From NCBI RefSeq assembly GCF_042675705.1, contig NZ_JBHTJJ010000012.1: a stretch of 64,000 nt of DNA; one strand, written 5' to 3'. Below, piece by piece: positions 25,227 to 34,159 of the stretch (the first letter of the stretch is position 1; every line of letters begins with the position of its first letter). The translations under genes were made by a program, and so were the position numbers. The notes beneath the pieces were generated by a model. That model was not told the DNA's origin, did not search any database, and saw only the letters and a list, made by a program, of their open reading frames with translations. The DNA comes from Ruegeria arenilitoris (GTDB taxonomy: Bacteria; Pseudomonadota; Alphaproteobacteria; Rhodobacterales; Rhodobacteraceae).

Positions 25227-27662
25227 TTAGCAGCGCATATGGATGAAGTCGGGATCGTAGGGGCAGGCAGGGATCACCCGCGCCGGAACCCTATCGCCAC
25301 ACAGGTCCAGAATCATCTCGCTGCCCTCGGGCGACTGGTGTGGCTCGACAAAGGCATGCGCAAGGTTCAGCCCGGTACGATGCCCCCAGTCGCCCGAGGT
25401 CACCGTTCCCACCACCCGATCCCCTGCCATCAGCGACGCACCGGGATGCGCGGGCGCGTGCGCGGCCTGCACCTGCAGGGCAACCAACTTGCGTGACGGC
25501 CCTTTGGCCTGCCGTTCGATCAGCGCCGCGCGCCCGATGAACTCCGGTTTGTCCAGCCGAACAAAGCGGCCCAACCCGGTTTCGAACGGGTCGAACTCGG
25601 TGATCAGGTCCGCCTTCCAATGCAGGAAGGTTTTCTCCATCCGCATCGACTCGACTGCCCGCGCGCCGAACAGTTGCAGGCCAAAGGCCTGTCCGGCCTG
25701 CCGCAGCGCAAGATAGGCCGCATGGAGCGAGGCGTTGGGCACATGGATCTCATAGGCCAACTCGCCCGAGAAACTGACGCCCATCACGGTAGCGGGCGCG
25801 ATCCCGACAAAGCACTCGCGTACGCTGAGCCATGGGAAGGCGTCCCGCGACCAATCCCCGCGCGAGCAGGCCGACAACACGTCACGCGCCCGTGGTCCGG
25901 CCAGAACCAGGATGGTCTGGTCGTTGGTCAGGCTGCGCAATTGCACGTCCTCGTCGGGAGCGATGTATCGGGACAGCCAATCCATGTCGTGCAGCTCGGC
26001 CGCGGCGGCCGAGCCGTACCAGACGCGATCCGGCCCCCGGTCGCTGGCGGGCAGATTGGCGATGGTCGCCTCGGCCTTGACCATGCCCTGATGGTTCAGC
26101 AGATAGGCCAACCCCACCCGACCCGGGCGACGGGGCAGCGCGCCGCAGATCATCCGGTCAAGGAACGCATGCCGGTCGGCGCCGGTGATCTCGATCCGGT
26201 TGAACCCGTTGACCTCGGCCAGCCCGACATTCTGCTTCACGTTGGCGACCTCGGCGGCGATCACGTCGAAGGTTTCGTCAAAATCGAAACTGAGCGTCGG
26301 CGTGAAATCGGGCGTGGGCTTGATGTACTCGACCCGCTCCCACCCATTCACCACGGTAAACTCCGCGCCCTCGGCGGCCAGAACCGGGGTCAGCGGCGTT
26401 GTCCTGGCGGGCCGCCCGGCGGGGCGGTGCTCGTGCGGAAAATGAAAGCGGAACTCGTTCTGATAATCCTCGATCGCCTTCAACGCGGTCAGCTCGACAT
26501 TGGCATGCCCGGCGAACCGGCGCGGGTCGAGGCACCAGGTGTCATAGCAGGCCTCGCCATGCACGATCTGCTGGGCCAGAAGCCAGCCGTGGCCGCCCCC
26601 CTCGCCCAGCCCGGCCCGCAGCCCGATGATGCAGAATGCGTTGCGCTTGCCGGGGATCGGCCCGACCAGAGGCGCGCCGTCGATCGTGTAGGTGATCGGG
26701 CCGTTGACGACCGTGTGGATCCCTGCCTCCATCAGCGCGGGCATGCGGGCAAACGCGCCTTCCAGCACATCGGTCACCCGGTCCAGATCGTCCGGGCACA
26801 GCGCGTTGACGAAGTTCGGGTCGATCCCGTCCATGCCCCAGGTCTTGCAGTCCTGTTCGTAGAAGCCCAACAGTAGCCCGTTCTTTTCCTGCCGGCAGTA
26901 ATAGTCGCTGATCGGGCAGCGCAGCAGCGGCATGCGGTGGCCGGCATCGCGGATCGCGGGGATTTCCTCGGTCAGGAAATACTGGTGCTCCATCGAGGCC
27001 ACGGGATGGTGCACGCCCATCATCGCGCCCACCTCGTTCACGCGGTAGCCACAGGCATTCACCACGATGTCACAGTCAATGTCGCCGTGCTCGGTATGAA
27101 CGGTCCAGGTGTCGTCCCCATGCTGGGTCAGGGCCGTGACCGGCGTGTTGCGATAGACCTCGGCCCCGGCCTTGCGCGCCCGCCGCGCCAGCGCCTGACA
27201 CAGCTGTGCCGGGTCGATGTCACCATCTAGCGGATCCCACAGGCCACCCAGCAGGTTCTCGGTGGAAATCAGCGGGTGGCGGCGGGCGCATTCCTGCGCG
27301 TCGATCACCTCGAAATGAACGTCCATCCCTCGCGCCATCGACGCGAAATGGCGATAGCCCTGCATCTGCGCTTCGGTATTGGCCAACCGGATGCCGCCGT
27401 CGCCATGATGGTAGTTGATCGGATAGTCCGGGTCCTCGGCCAGTTCCTTGTACAGGCGGATCGAATGCGACTTGAGCCCCACCATCGTCTGGTTCATTCC
27501 GAAATTCGTCACCTGCGCGGCCGAATGCCATGTGGTGCCGGATGTCAGCTCGTTGCGCTCCACCAGAACCACGTCGCTCCAGCCTTCCTGCGTCAGATGA
27601 TACAGGGTTGAACAACCGGCGATTCCGCCGCCGATCACCACGACCTTGGTGCGCGATTTCAT
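25227..27662 (-). CDS. Dimethylglycine/sarcosine dehydrogenase-like flavoprotein with folate-binding domain
   Basis: 811 residues from ATG 27662; a longer upstream reading crosses the promoter and is rejected. N-terminal FAD domain has VVIGGGIAGCS (about 8-18) and TSGTTWHSAAQ, whose His46 corresponds to the residue carrying covalent FAD in DMGDH and sarcosine dehydrogenase. The middle FAO_M region is followed from about residue 430 by an aminomethyltransferase (GCV_T) fold, with GFNRIEITGADRHAFLD and FSGELAYEIHVP, and a C-terminal barrel. This class oxidatively demethylates N-methyl amines and passes the methyl to tetrahydrofolate. Divergent from the MttB-like gene, so the two likely act on linked substrates. 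Confidence 0.85.
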   Translation of the reverse strand: MKSRTKVVVIGGGIAGCSTLYHLTQEGWSDVVLVERNELTSGTTWHSAAQVTNFGMNQTMVGLKSHSIRLYKELAEDPDYPINYHHGDGGIRLANTEAQMQGYRHFASMARGMDVHFEVIDAQECARRHPLISTENLLGGLWDPLDGDIDPAQLCQALARRARKAGAEVYRNTPVTALTQHGDDTWTVHTEHGDIDCDIVVNACGYRVNEVGAMMGVHHPVASMEHQYFLTEEIPAIRDAGHRMPLLRCPISDYYCRQEKNGLLLGFYEQDCKTWGMDGIDPNFVNALCPDDLDRVTDVLEGAFARMPALMEAGIHTVVNGPITYTIDGAPLVGPIPGKRNAFCIIGLRAGLGEGGGHGWLLAQQIVHGEACYDTWCLDPRRFAGHANVELTALKAIEDYQNEFRFHFPHEHRPAGRPARTTPLTPVLAAEGAEFTVVNGWERVEYIKPTPDFTPTLSFDFDETFDVIAAEVANVKQNVGLAEVNGFNRIEITGADRHAFLDRMICGALPRRPGRVGLAYLLNHQGMVKAEATIANLPASDRGPDRVWYGSAAAAELHDMDWLSRYIAPDEDVQLRSLTNDQTILVLAGPRARDVLSACSRGDWSRDAFPWLSVRECFVGIAPATVMGVSFSGELAYEIHVPNASLHAAYLALRQAGQAFGLQLFGARAVESMRMEKTFLHWKADLITEFDPFETGLGRFVRLDKPEFIGRAALIERQAKGPSRKLVALQVQAAHAPAHPGASLMAGDRVVGTVTSGDWGHRTGLNLAHAFVEPHQSPEGSEMILDLCGDRVPARVIPACPYDPDFIHMRC

Positions 27663-27756
27663 GGGTGTGCTCCTTCTGAGGTTCTCCGAACCCTGCCGAA
27701 CGGCGCAGCGGGCGGGCAATGGCGCAGTGGCCGGTCCCGAAAAATCGAAACGGGAA

Positions 27757-27770
27757 TTGAGATTTCTCAA
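27757..27770. promoter_or_regulatory. Palindrome in the flavoprotein/MttB divergent promoter
   Basis: TTGAGA-TT-TCTCAA is a perfect 6+2+6 palindrome in the 185-bp gap. The half-site ATCGAAAC lies seven bases to its left. Both are candidates for binding by the LysR protein at 24165; which one is used cannot be told. Confidence 0.45.
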
Positions 27771-27847
27771 AACGGCATTTCCGCTTTGGCTGCACCCCGC
27801 GTTGCCGCATACCCTGCAGGGCAGGATCGGATCAGGAGCCTTCGGAG

Positions 27848-29365
27848 ATGCCAGAACAGGGCAAACGCGGCGGGCGGCGGGCCAGGCTGGCGCAACGGGC
27901 GGCCAAACCGGCATTTGACCCCTGCCCGCCCGGCCAGATCGGCGGGCAGTACAAACCCCTGACCTTGCCCGAGATCGCGGCGATCCACGACACCGCCCTG
28001 CGCCTGCTGGAAACGCTGGGCATGGGCGAGGTGCCCGACCGCCTGGCACAAGACCTGATCGCCGCAGGTGCGCGGCCAGGCCCGCCGGGACGGCTGGTCT
28101 TTCCACGAGCGATGGTCGAAGGCGCGGTCCGGCGGGCCGCCAAGCGGTTTACCCTGCACGGGCGCGACCCGGCCCGGTCAATCGAAGTGGGCGGCGACCG
28201 CGTGCATTTCGGCACCGGCGGAGCAGCGGTCCAGACGCTGGACCTGGACAGCGGGCTCTATCGCCCGTCGACCCTGGCCGATCTGCATGATTTCACCCGC
28301 CTTCAGGACACGCTGGCCAATGTCAGCTGGTTCACCCGATGCTGCGTCGCCACCGACGTGCCGGACAATTTCGATCTGGACGTGAATACCGCCTATGCGC
28401 TGATCCGGAATACCACCAAACCGGTGGCGACCTCGTTCACGCTGGCCGAACATGTCGCGCCCATCGTGCGGATGCTGGATATCGCCGCCGGAGGCCGGGA
28501 CGCCTTTGCGGAACACCCGTTTCTGAAGGCGCATATCAGCCCGGTTATCTCGCCCTTGCGGTACGGCGAAGATGCGGTGGACGTGGTCTATAAATGCATC
28601 GCGCACAACATCCCCATGTCCTGCATCACCGCAGCGCAGGCCGGGGCGACCGCGCCCGCCACCATGGCCGGGTTTCTGGCCCAGTCGCTGGCCGAAACCC
28701 TGGCCAGCCTAGTCATGGTCAACGCGATCCGGCCGGGCTTTCCCATGGTGTTTTCCAACTGGCCCTTCATCATCGATCTGCGCACCGGTGCCTTTTCGGG
28801 CGGCAGTGGCGAAACCGCCGTGCTGAACGCGGCCTCGGCCCAGATCACCAACTGGCTGGGGCTGCCCTCGGGCGTGGCCTGTTCGATGACCGATGCCAAG
28901 GCCATCGACGCGCAATACGGCGCCGAAAAAGGCATCACCTCGCTGGCCGCCGCGCTGGCCGGGGGCAACCTGATCTATGAAAGCTCGGGCATGACGGCCT
29001 CGCTGCTGGGGGTCAGCTTCGAGGGGTTCGTGCTGGATGACGAGATGCACTCGCACACCTATCGCGCCCTGCGCGGGATCGAGGTGACCGAAGAAAACCT
29101 GGGTTTTGACGCGATCTGCCAGTCGGTTCTGGGCGAGGGCCATTTTCTGGGCAGCGCCCACACCCATGCGGCGATGGAGCGTGACTATTTCTACCCCGCC
29201 CTTGCCGACCGGGCCGAGCCGCGCAGCTGGCAGGACAGCGGCGCCCGCGATGCCTGGTCCACCGCCCGCGACCGCGCGCGTGAAATCCTGCGCACGCATC
29301 ACCCGCAATACCTCAGCCCCGAACAGGAGGCCGAGATCCGCGCCATTTTCCGGATTCTGTCCTGA
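27848..29365 (+). CDS. MttB-superfamily methyltransferase (non-pyrrolysine)
   Basis: 505 residues covering the whole MttB fold. Landmarks include LTLPEIAAIHDTALRLLETLGM, LDLDSGLYRPSTLADLHDF, FTRCCVATDVPD, KAHISPVISPLRYGED and MVFSNWPFIIDLRTGAFSGGSGE (given here by its start, MVFSNWPF, near residue 299). The reading frame contains no internal TAG, so it belongs to the pyrrolysine-free branch that includes demethylases of glycine betaine, proline betaine and carnitine. Those need a corrinoid protein, which is absent from the window. The divergent dimethylglycine-dehydrogenase-like gene supports a quaternary or tertiary amine substrate. N-terminal 25 residues are Arg/Ala rich. Confidence 0.83.
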   Translation: MPEQGKRGGRRARLAQRAAKPAFDPCPPGQIGGQYKPLTLPEIAAIHDTALRLLETLGMGEVPDRLAQDLIAAGARPGPPGRLVFPRAMVEGAVRRAAKRFTLHGRDPARSIEVGGDRVHFGTGGAAVQTLDLDSGLYRPSTLADLHDFTRLQDTLANVSWFTRCCVATDVPDNFDLDVNTAYALIRNTTKPVATSFTLAEHVAPIVRMLDIAAGGRDAFAEHPFLKAHISPVISPLRYGEDAVDVVYKCIAHNIPMSCITAAQAGATAPATMAGFLAQSLAETLASLVMVNAIRPGFPMVFSNWPFIIDLRTGAFSGGSGETAVLNAASAQITNWLGLPSGVACSMTDAKAIDAQYGAEKGITSLAAALAGGNLIYESSGMTASLLGVSFEGFVLDDEMHSHTYRALRGIEVTEENLGFDAICQSVLGEGHFLGSAHTHAAMERDYFYPALADRAEPRSWQDSGARDAWSTARDRAREILRTHHPQYLSPEQEAEIRAIFRILS

Positions 29366-29448
29366 TCCGACGGTGCTGTGTCGCGGACTGGGTGTTTTTG
29401 ACGCGGGCTTGGCGCTAGGCTCGGGCAAACGACGACACAGGGGGCCCC

Positions 29449-30417
29449 ATGGCAAATGCGTTCTTTCAACCCGTCTCGGCGATGGAGCTGGCCCGCTTTG
29501 CCGGTGTCCCCACCTTCATGCGTCTGCCGGCCCTGACCGCGGACGACGACCGGATGGATCTGGTCGAGCTTGGGCTGGTCGGCATCCCCTGGGACGGCGG
29601 CACCACCAACCGGCCCGGCGCGCGGCACGGGCCGCGGCAGTTGCGCGACCAGTCCACCATGATCCGCGCCATGAACCCGGTGACCGGGGTTGCCCCGTTC
29701 GAGCTGGTCAACTGTGCCGACCTGGGTGACGTGCCGCCCAACCCGGTGGATATCGAGGATACGCTGGACCGTGTCACCCGCTTCTACACCGACCTGATGC
29801 TGCGCGGCATCGTTCCCCTGACGGCGGGCGGCGATCACCTGACCACCCTGCCCGTCCTGCGGGCGCTGGCCAGCGACGGTCCGCTTGGGTTGATCCAGTT
29901 TGATAGCCATACCGACCTGTTCGACAGCTATTTCGGCGGGCACAAATATACTCATGGCACCCCGTTCCGCCGCGCGGTCGAGGAGGGGCTGGTCGATCCC
30001 GAACGGTTCGTGCAGGTGGGCATTCGCGGCACGGCCTACAACACCGAGGATATCGAATGGGGCGAGGCGCAGGGCATCCGCATCATCCGCATCGAAGAGC
30101 TGTTCGACCGCGGCATCGACGATGTCATGGCCGAGGTCCGCTCCATCGTCGGCGACGCGCCCTGCTATTGCACCTATGACATCGATTTCGTGGACCCCAC
30201 CCATGCCCCCGGCACCGGAACACCCGAGATTGGCGGCCCCAACAGCTTTCAGGCCCAGCAGGTCATTCGCAAGCTGGAAGGTCTGAATCTTGTCGGCGCG
30301 GATCTGGTCGAGGTCTCGCCGCCCTTCGACCCGGCGGGCGGCACCGCATGGCTGGGCATTTCGCTGATGTTCGAACTGCTCTGCGTGCTGGCCCAGGCGA
30401 TCGACGCACGGCGCTAG
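29449..30417 (+). CDS. Ureohydrolase (agmatinase / guanidino-acid hydrolase family), canonical pocket
   Basis: 322 residues of the arginase/agmatinase fold. All six dinuclear-metal ligands are visible: GGDH (about 127), DSHTD (about 151, usually DAHTD), and YDIDFVDP (about 244). The RPGARHGPRQLR loop and the THGTPFRRA segment, which line the guanidinium pocket in agmatinases, are intact. It hydrolyses a guanidino compound to an amine and urea. It starts 83 bases after the MttB gene and converges on a second, divergent ureohydrolase with which it shares a CTAG stop. Agmatine, guanidinobutyrate or guanidinoacetate are all possible; no urease genes are in the window. Confidence 0.85.
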   Translation: MANAFFQPVSAMELARFAGVPTFMRLPALTADDDRMDLVELGLVGIPWDGGTTNRPGARHGPRQLRDQSTMIRAMNPVTGVAPFELVNCADLGDVPPNPVDIEDTLDRVTRFYTDLMLRGIVPLTAGGDHLTTLPVLRALASDGPLGLIQFDSHTDLFDSYFGGHKYTHGTPFRRAVEEGLVDPERFVQVGIRGTAYNTEDIEWGEAQGIRIIRIEELFDRGIDDVMAEVRSIVGDAPCYCTYDIDFVDPTHAPGTGTPEIGGPNSFQAQQVIRKLEGLNLVGADLVEVSPPFDPAGGTAWLGISLMFELLCVLAQAIDARR

Positions 30418-31394
30418 GCCCCGGCGACGTTCTCGGCGATCATCGAGATCATCTCGAACATCACCGCAGCCGCCGTCAGCGCGGTGATATTGTTGGGGCT
30501 GTCCTTGGTCGGCATCATGCAGACCACATCGCCGCCGACGATGTTCAGCCCCCGCGCGGCATGCAGGATGCCCACGGCCTCGTCGATGTCAAAACCCTTC
30601 TCGCCGGGTTCCAGGTTCGACACCCCCGGCGCGATGGTCGGATCAAGGCAGTCGAGATCGAAGGTGATGTAGACCGGCCGGTCGCCCAGAACCTCGCGCG
30701 TTTGGGCCACCACATCGGCCAAGCCACGCTGGCGAAACTCGCGCATGGTGACGATGTTGTAGCCATAGTCATATGAAGGCTGCAGCCAGTCCAGGCTGCG
30801 CGGATGCCCGCGCAACCCGATCTGCATCGACCGGGTCGGGTCTACCTGCCCCTGATCGGCTAGGTAAGCCCCCCAATGCGCGGCCGACTTCTTGGCCCCC
30901 AGGAAATGATCGACCTTGGTGAACACATCCGTATGCGCGTCCAGATGCAGAAAGCTGACCGGCTGCCCGCCAGCCAGCTCGCCTCGGCCCAGCGCCTGTA
31001 CGATCCCGCCCGTGATCGAGTGATCGCCGCCCACCGAAACGGGCCGCGCCCCGGCCGCGTCGATGTCATGGTAGAAGGCAGTGATTCGCTCGATGCAGTC
31101 TTCGTTGTCGTTGGCGCGCGGAAACGGTACGTCGCCCACATCGGCGATGCGCGCGCTCGACCACGGATCGATCTGGAACAGCGAATGCACCCGGCGCTGC
31201 ACGGCCGAGACATGACGCAGCGCACGCGGGCCCAGATGCTGGTCGCGTTCGGTGGTGCCGTTGCCGGCGGAATGCGGCACGCCCACAAGGGCGATATCCT
31301 GATCCTGCGGCCCCACATGGGGGCACCGGAACAGGGTGGGCACGCCCCACCAGTAAAGGTTGTCCATCATGGATTGTTCGTAGCGGTCCGCCAT
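30414..31394 (-). CDS. Second ureohydrolase, with altered substrate loops
   Basis: 326 residues from ATG 31394. Metal ligands are complete: GGDHS near residue 125, LDAHTD near residue 151, FDLDCLDP near residue 243. Two loops differ from ordinary agmatinases: the RPGxRxGPxxIR segment is replaced by TTERDQHLGPRALR, and the SHGTxFRR segment by KKSAAHWGAYLADQG. Both line the substrate entrance, so a different guanidino substrate is likely. It is followed on the same strand, upstream in transcription order, by the ABC permease (61-base gap), so it is probably co-transcribed with the importer. Confidence 0.82.
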   Translation of the reverse strand: MADRYEQSMMDNLYWWGVPTLFRCPHVGPQDQDIALVGVPHSAGNGTTERDQHLGPRALRHVSAVQRRVHSLFQIDPWSSARIADVGDVPFPRANDNEDCIERITAFYHDIDAAGARPVSVGGDHSITGGIVQALGRGELAGGQPVSFLHLDAHTDVFTKVDHFLGAKKSAAHWGAYLADQGQVDPTRSMQIGLRGHPRSLDWLQPSYDYGYNIVTMREFRQRGLADVVAQTREVLGDRPVYITFDLDCLDPTIAPGVSNLEPGEKGFDIDEAVGILHAARGLNIVGGDVVCMMPTKDSPNNITALTAAAVMFEMISMIAENVAGA

Positions 31395-31455
31395 CGTGTC
31401 TCCCCGCCTTGAAATGAAACCGCCCCCACGGGTGACCCGGGGGGCGGCTGTCGCG

Positions 31456-33045
31456 TCAGATCTTTTCGTCTTCGCGACGGAAGGCGCCCTGAACGATGCG
31501 GTCCATGACCATGGCCAGGAACAGGATCGCAAAACCGCCCAGCAGGCCCGGGCCCTTGGCCGCGTATTGCAGCGCCTCAAGGATTTCCTTGCCCAGCCCC
31601 CCGCCGCCGATCAGCGAGATGATCACGACCATCGACAGGCACATCAGGATGGTCTGGTTCACGCCGGTCATGATCGACGGCAGCGCCAGCGGGATTTCCA
31701 CGTCCTTCAGCAACTGCCATTTCGAGGCGCCAAAGGCGACGGCGGCCTCTTTGATGCTTTCCGGCACCCCGCGCATGCCCAGCGCCGTCAGGCGGATCAC
31801 CGGCGGCATGCCGAAGATGATTGTAGCCAGGATGCCCGGCGGGTTGCCGGTGCCGAAGAAGGCGATGATCGGGATCAGGTAGACGAAGGCCGGCAGGGTC
31901 TGCATCAGGTCCAGCACAGGCTCGGCCGCGCGATAGGCGCGTTTGGATTTGCCGAACCAGATGCCCAGCGGAATGCCGAAGGTGACGCACAGCAGCACGG
32001 CCGCACCCACCAGTGCCACCGTCTCCATCGCAACGTCCCAATAGCCCAGCAGCGCGATATAGGCCAGCGACGCGGCGGTGAAGATCGCCACGCGTGGACC
32101 CGCCGCGCGCCACGCGGTCACGCAGATCACCAGCATGACCACGGGCCAGGGCGACCCGATCAGGGCCACGGTCAGCCCGTCCAGAACCGAGCGTACACCG
32201 GCAACGATCCCGTCGAAAATGTCTCCGCCCGCGGCGGCGGCGGCGTCGATCCGGGCCTCCATCCAGCTGGCCACGACCGAGAACAGTGTTCCCTGATCAG
32301 GCCCCAGGATCATCTCGGATACCTGTTTTTCGGGGAAGGCATCCAGCAGTGGAAGCGAGGCATTCACCGTGAATTTGTAAACGATCAGCGGTCCGATCGC
32401 AGCGATCAGAACTGCCCCCAGAACCGTGTTCCGAGTCGAGCGGCCGCTTTCGGTGTTGTCGGGGTTGATCCGCCAGTTCGAGTACTGCTTTTCGTACACC
32501 CGGTCAGCGTAGAACCCCTGAACCAGTTTGAAAACCAACAGCATCAGAAGCCCGGTGACCATGATCCCAAGGGCTTCGGACTGTGCCAGCTGCGCTTTCT
32601 CAAGGCTGCTGTCCGCCGCTTTCTGGATATTCGCGGCCAGTTTATTGAACCGGTCTATGTCTGCCTTCTCGGTTGCATCCGCCGCGCGGGCCAGCAGCTC
32701 GTTTGCGCGTTCCTGCTGACGAGCCGCGCGTTCGGCCAGATCGGCCCCCGGGTTGCCCCAGGCTCCCCGCCCGATCTGCACCCAGGCGATGATCTCAAGG
32801 ATCAGGAAGGTCCAGAACATCCCCCAGATCGCCCGCGAGGCGGACCAGAACGGCCCCAGAACCGCCGCCCACAGGTTGAATGTGTTCGGGATCGGACTGG
32901 TTGCATCGTGGATCTTGTGAAAGGCGTTGACGTAATAATCACCATTGGGGCCTGCGAATTCGTGGATCGACCGATCCAGCGCCTCGCGGTCCACCTCGAT
33001 GTCGGAGGCGGCCGTGACTTTCAATTCCGTGGTTGCATCAGTCAT
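31456..33045 (-). CDS. ProW-type ABC permease with long N-terminal extension
   Basis: 529 residues, far longer than a usual ProW/OpuAB permease (about 280-350). The C-terminal third is a standard binding-protein-dependent permease: GIPLGIWFGKSKRAYR, LMQTLPAFVYLIPIIAFFG, and the EAA loop KEAAVAFGASKWQLLKDVEIPLALP (given by its ends). The extra 220 residues hold a short soluble start, a WAAVLGPFWSASRAIWGMFW segment resembling DUF2628-like membrane domains, a charged alanine-rich coiled-coil stretch (about 125-170) and further helices. It overlaps the ATPase gene by eight bases. Substrate probably a betaine-like or guanidino cation. Confidence 0.82.
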   Translation of the reverse strand: MTDATTELKVTAASDIEVDREALDRSIHEFAGPNGDYYVNAFHKIHDATSPIPNTFNLWAAVLGPFWSASRAIWGMFWTFLILEIIAWVQIGRGAWGNPGADLAERAARQQERANELLARAADATEKADIDRFNKLAANIQKAADSSLEKAQLAQSEALGIMVTGLLMLLVFKLVQGFYADRVYEKQYSNWRINPDNTESGRSTRNTVLGAVLIAAIGPLIVYKFTVNASLPLLDAFPEKQVSEMILGPDQGTLFSVVASWMEARIDAAAAAGGDIFDGIVAGVRSVLDGLTVALIGSPWPVVMLVICVTAWRAAGPRVAIFTAASLAYIALLGYWDVAMETVALVGAAVLLCVTFGIPLGIWFGKSKRAYRAAEPVLDLMQTLPAFVYLIPIIAFFGTGNPPGILATIIFGMPPVIRLTALGMRGVPESIKEAAVAFGASKWQLLKDVEIPLALPSIMTGVNQTILMCLSMVVIISLIGGGGLGKEILEALQYAAKGPGLLGGFAILFLAMVMDRIVQGAFRREDEKI

Positions 33046-34075
33046 TTTTGCCCCCCTGAATTCCGCGCAACAGGCGTGGTTTGGTCACGACACCCACATC
33101 CTGACCGCCATCGGTGATCACCACCGGAAGCTCGGTGTTCACGGCCAGATCGATCAGCTGGTCGAGGTCTGCGCCCTCATCGGCGCGCGGCGCGCCATCC
33201 ATCGTACCGGAGTAGCTGTCCAACGGCTCCATGATCGAATGTGCCTTGACCAGTTTCAGTTTGGATATGCCCTGCACGAATTCGCGCACATAGTCGTCGG
33301 CCGGGTTCATCACGATGTCCTCGGGCGTGCCGATCTGGACGATCACACCGTCCTTCATGATGGCGATGCGGTGGCCGATACGGATCGCCTCGTCCAGGTC
33401 ATGGGTGATGAACAGCGTGGTCTTTTTCAGCTGCGCAACCAGAGCCTTGAACTGATCCTGCAACTGCAGCCGGATCAGCGGGTCCAGCGCCGAGAATGGT
33501 TCGTCCATCAACAGGATTTCCGGGTCCGAAGCCAGCGCGCGCGCAATGCCCACGCGCTGCTGCATCCCGCCCGACAGTTCCTTGGGCAACCGGTCCTCGT
33601 ACCCGGTCAGGTCCACCAGGCCCAGCGCATGATCGGAGACCGCCCAGCGCTTGGATTTCGAGACTTTGCGGATCTCAAGCGGATAGGCCACGTTGTCGCG
33701 CACGGAACGGTGCGGCATCAGCGCCATGTGCTGGAATACCATTCCGATCTGCTGCGCGCGGATGCGGCGCAACTCGGACTCGGAGATCTTGGACACGTCC
33801 TGCCCCATGATCTCGATCTTTCCGGCCGTGGGCTCGATCAGGCGATTGACATGGCGCACAAGGGTCGACTTGCCTGAACCCGACAGGCCCATGATGCAAA
33901 AAATCTCGCCACGCGGCACCTCGAACGTGGCGCCTTGAACGCCGACCACGCAATTGAATCTTTCAAGAACTTCAGGTTTTCCAATACCTTCATTCCGGAC
34001 CGCAGCCATGGCTTCTTCGGCCCGTGCGCCGAAAATTTTCCAGACATTTTCTAGTTTTACGACAGGTTCGTCCAT
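33038..34075 (-). CDS. ProV-type ABC transporter ATPase
   Basis: 345 residues from ATG 34075, preceded by GAGGGG. Walker A is GLSGSGKST near residue 56, the signature LSGGMQQRVGIARAL near residue 155, Walker B ILLMDEPFSALDPL and the H-loop FITHDLDEAIRIG. An insert between the first strand and Walker A (EEAMAAVRNEGIGKPEVLER) is typical of the ProV/OpuAA branch for glycine betaine. The C-terminus has a single partial CBS-like region (VVITDGGQDVGVVTK), shorter than the two full CBS domains of osmotically gated transporters, which argues for catabolic rather than osmoprotective use. Confidence 0.86.
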   Translation of the reverse strand: MDEPVVKLENVWKIFGARAEEAMAAVRNEGIGKPEVLERFNCVVGVQGATFEVPRGEIFCIMGLSGSGKSTLVRHVNRLIEPTAGKIEIMGQDVSKISESELRRIRAQQIGMVFQHMALMPHRSVRDNVAYPLEIRKVSKSKRWAVSDHALGLVDLTGYEDRLPKELSGGMQQRVGIARALASDPEILLMDEPFSALDPLIRLQLQDQFKALVAQLKKTTLFITHDLDEAIRIGHRIAIMKDGVIVQIGTPEDIVMNPADDYVREFVQGISKLKLVKAHSIMEPLDSYSGTMDGAPRADEGADLDQLIDLAVNTELPVVITDGGQDVGVVTKPRLLRGIQGGKND

Positions 34076-34117
34076 TTGCCCCTCATCTACGGGGTTGCAT
34101 CCCGGCAAACAGGCAAA

Positions 34118-34145
34118 GGGCCGCCGCGATCAGTCGCGACGGCCC
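34118..34145 (-). other. Stem-loop after the ABC binding-protein gene
   Basis: Twelve-base stem (34118-34129 with 34134-34145) around a TCAG loop, with a single G-U position, in the gap between the binding protein and ATPase genes. On the minus strand it is followed by TTTG. It could terminate part of the transcripts or protect the upstream message. Confidence 0.55.
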
Positions 34146-34159
34146 CATGCGTTTGTGAT

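Noticed and set aside
27848..29365. Pyrrolysine-containing MttB.
   Set aside because: No in-frame TAG occurs inside the gene and no pyl genes are present.
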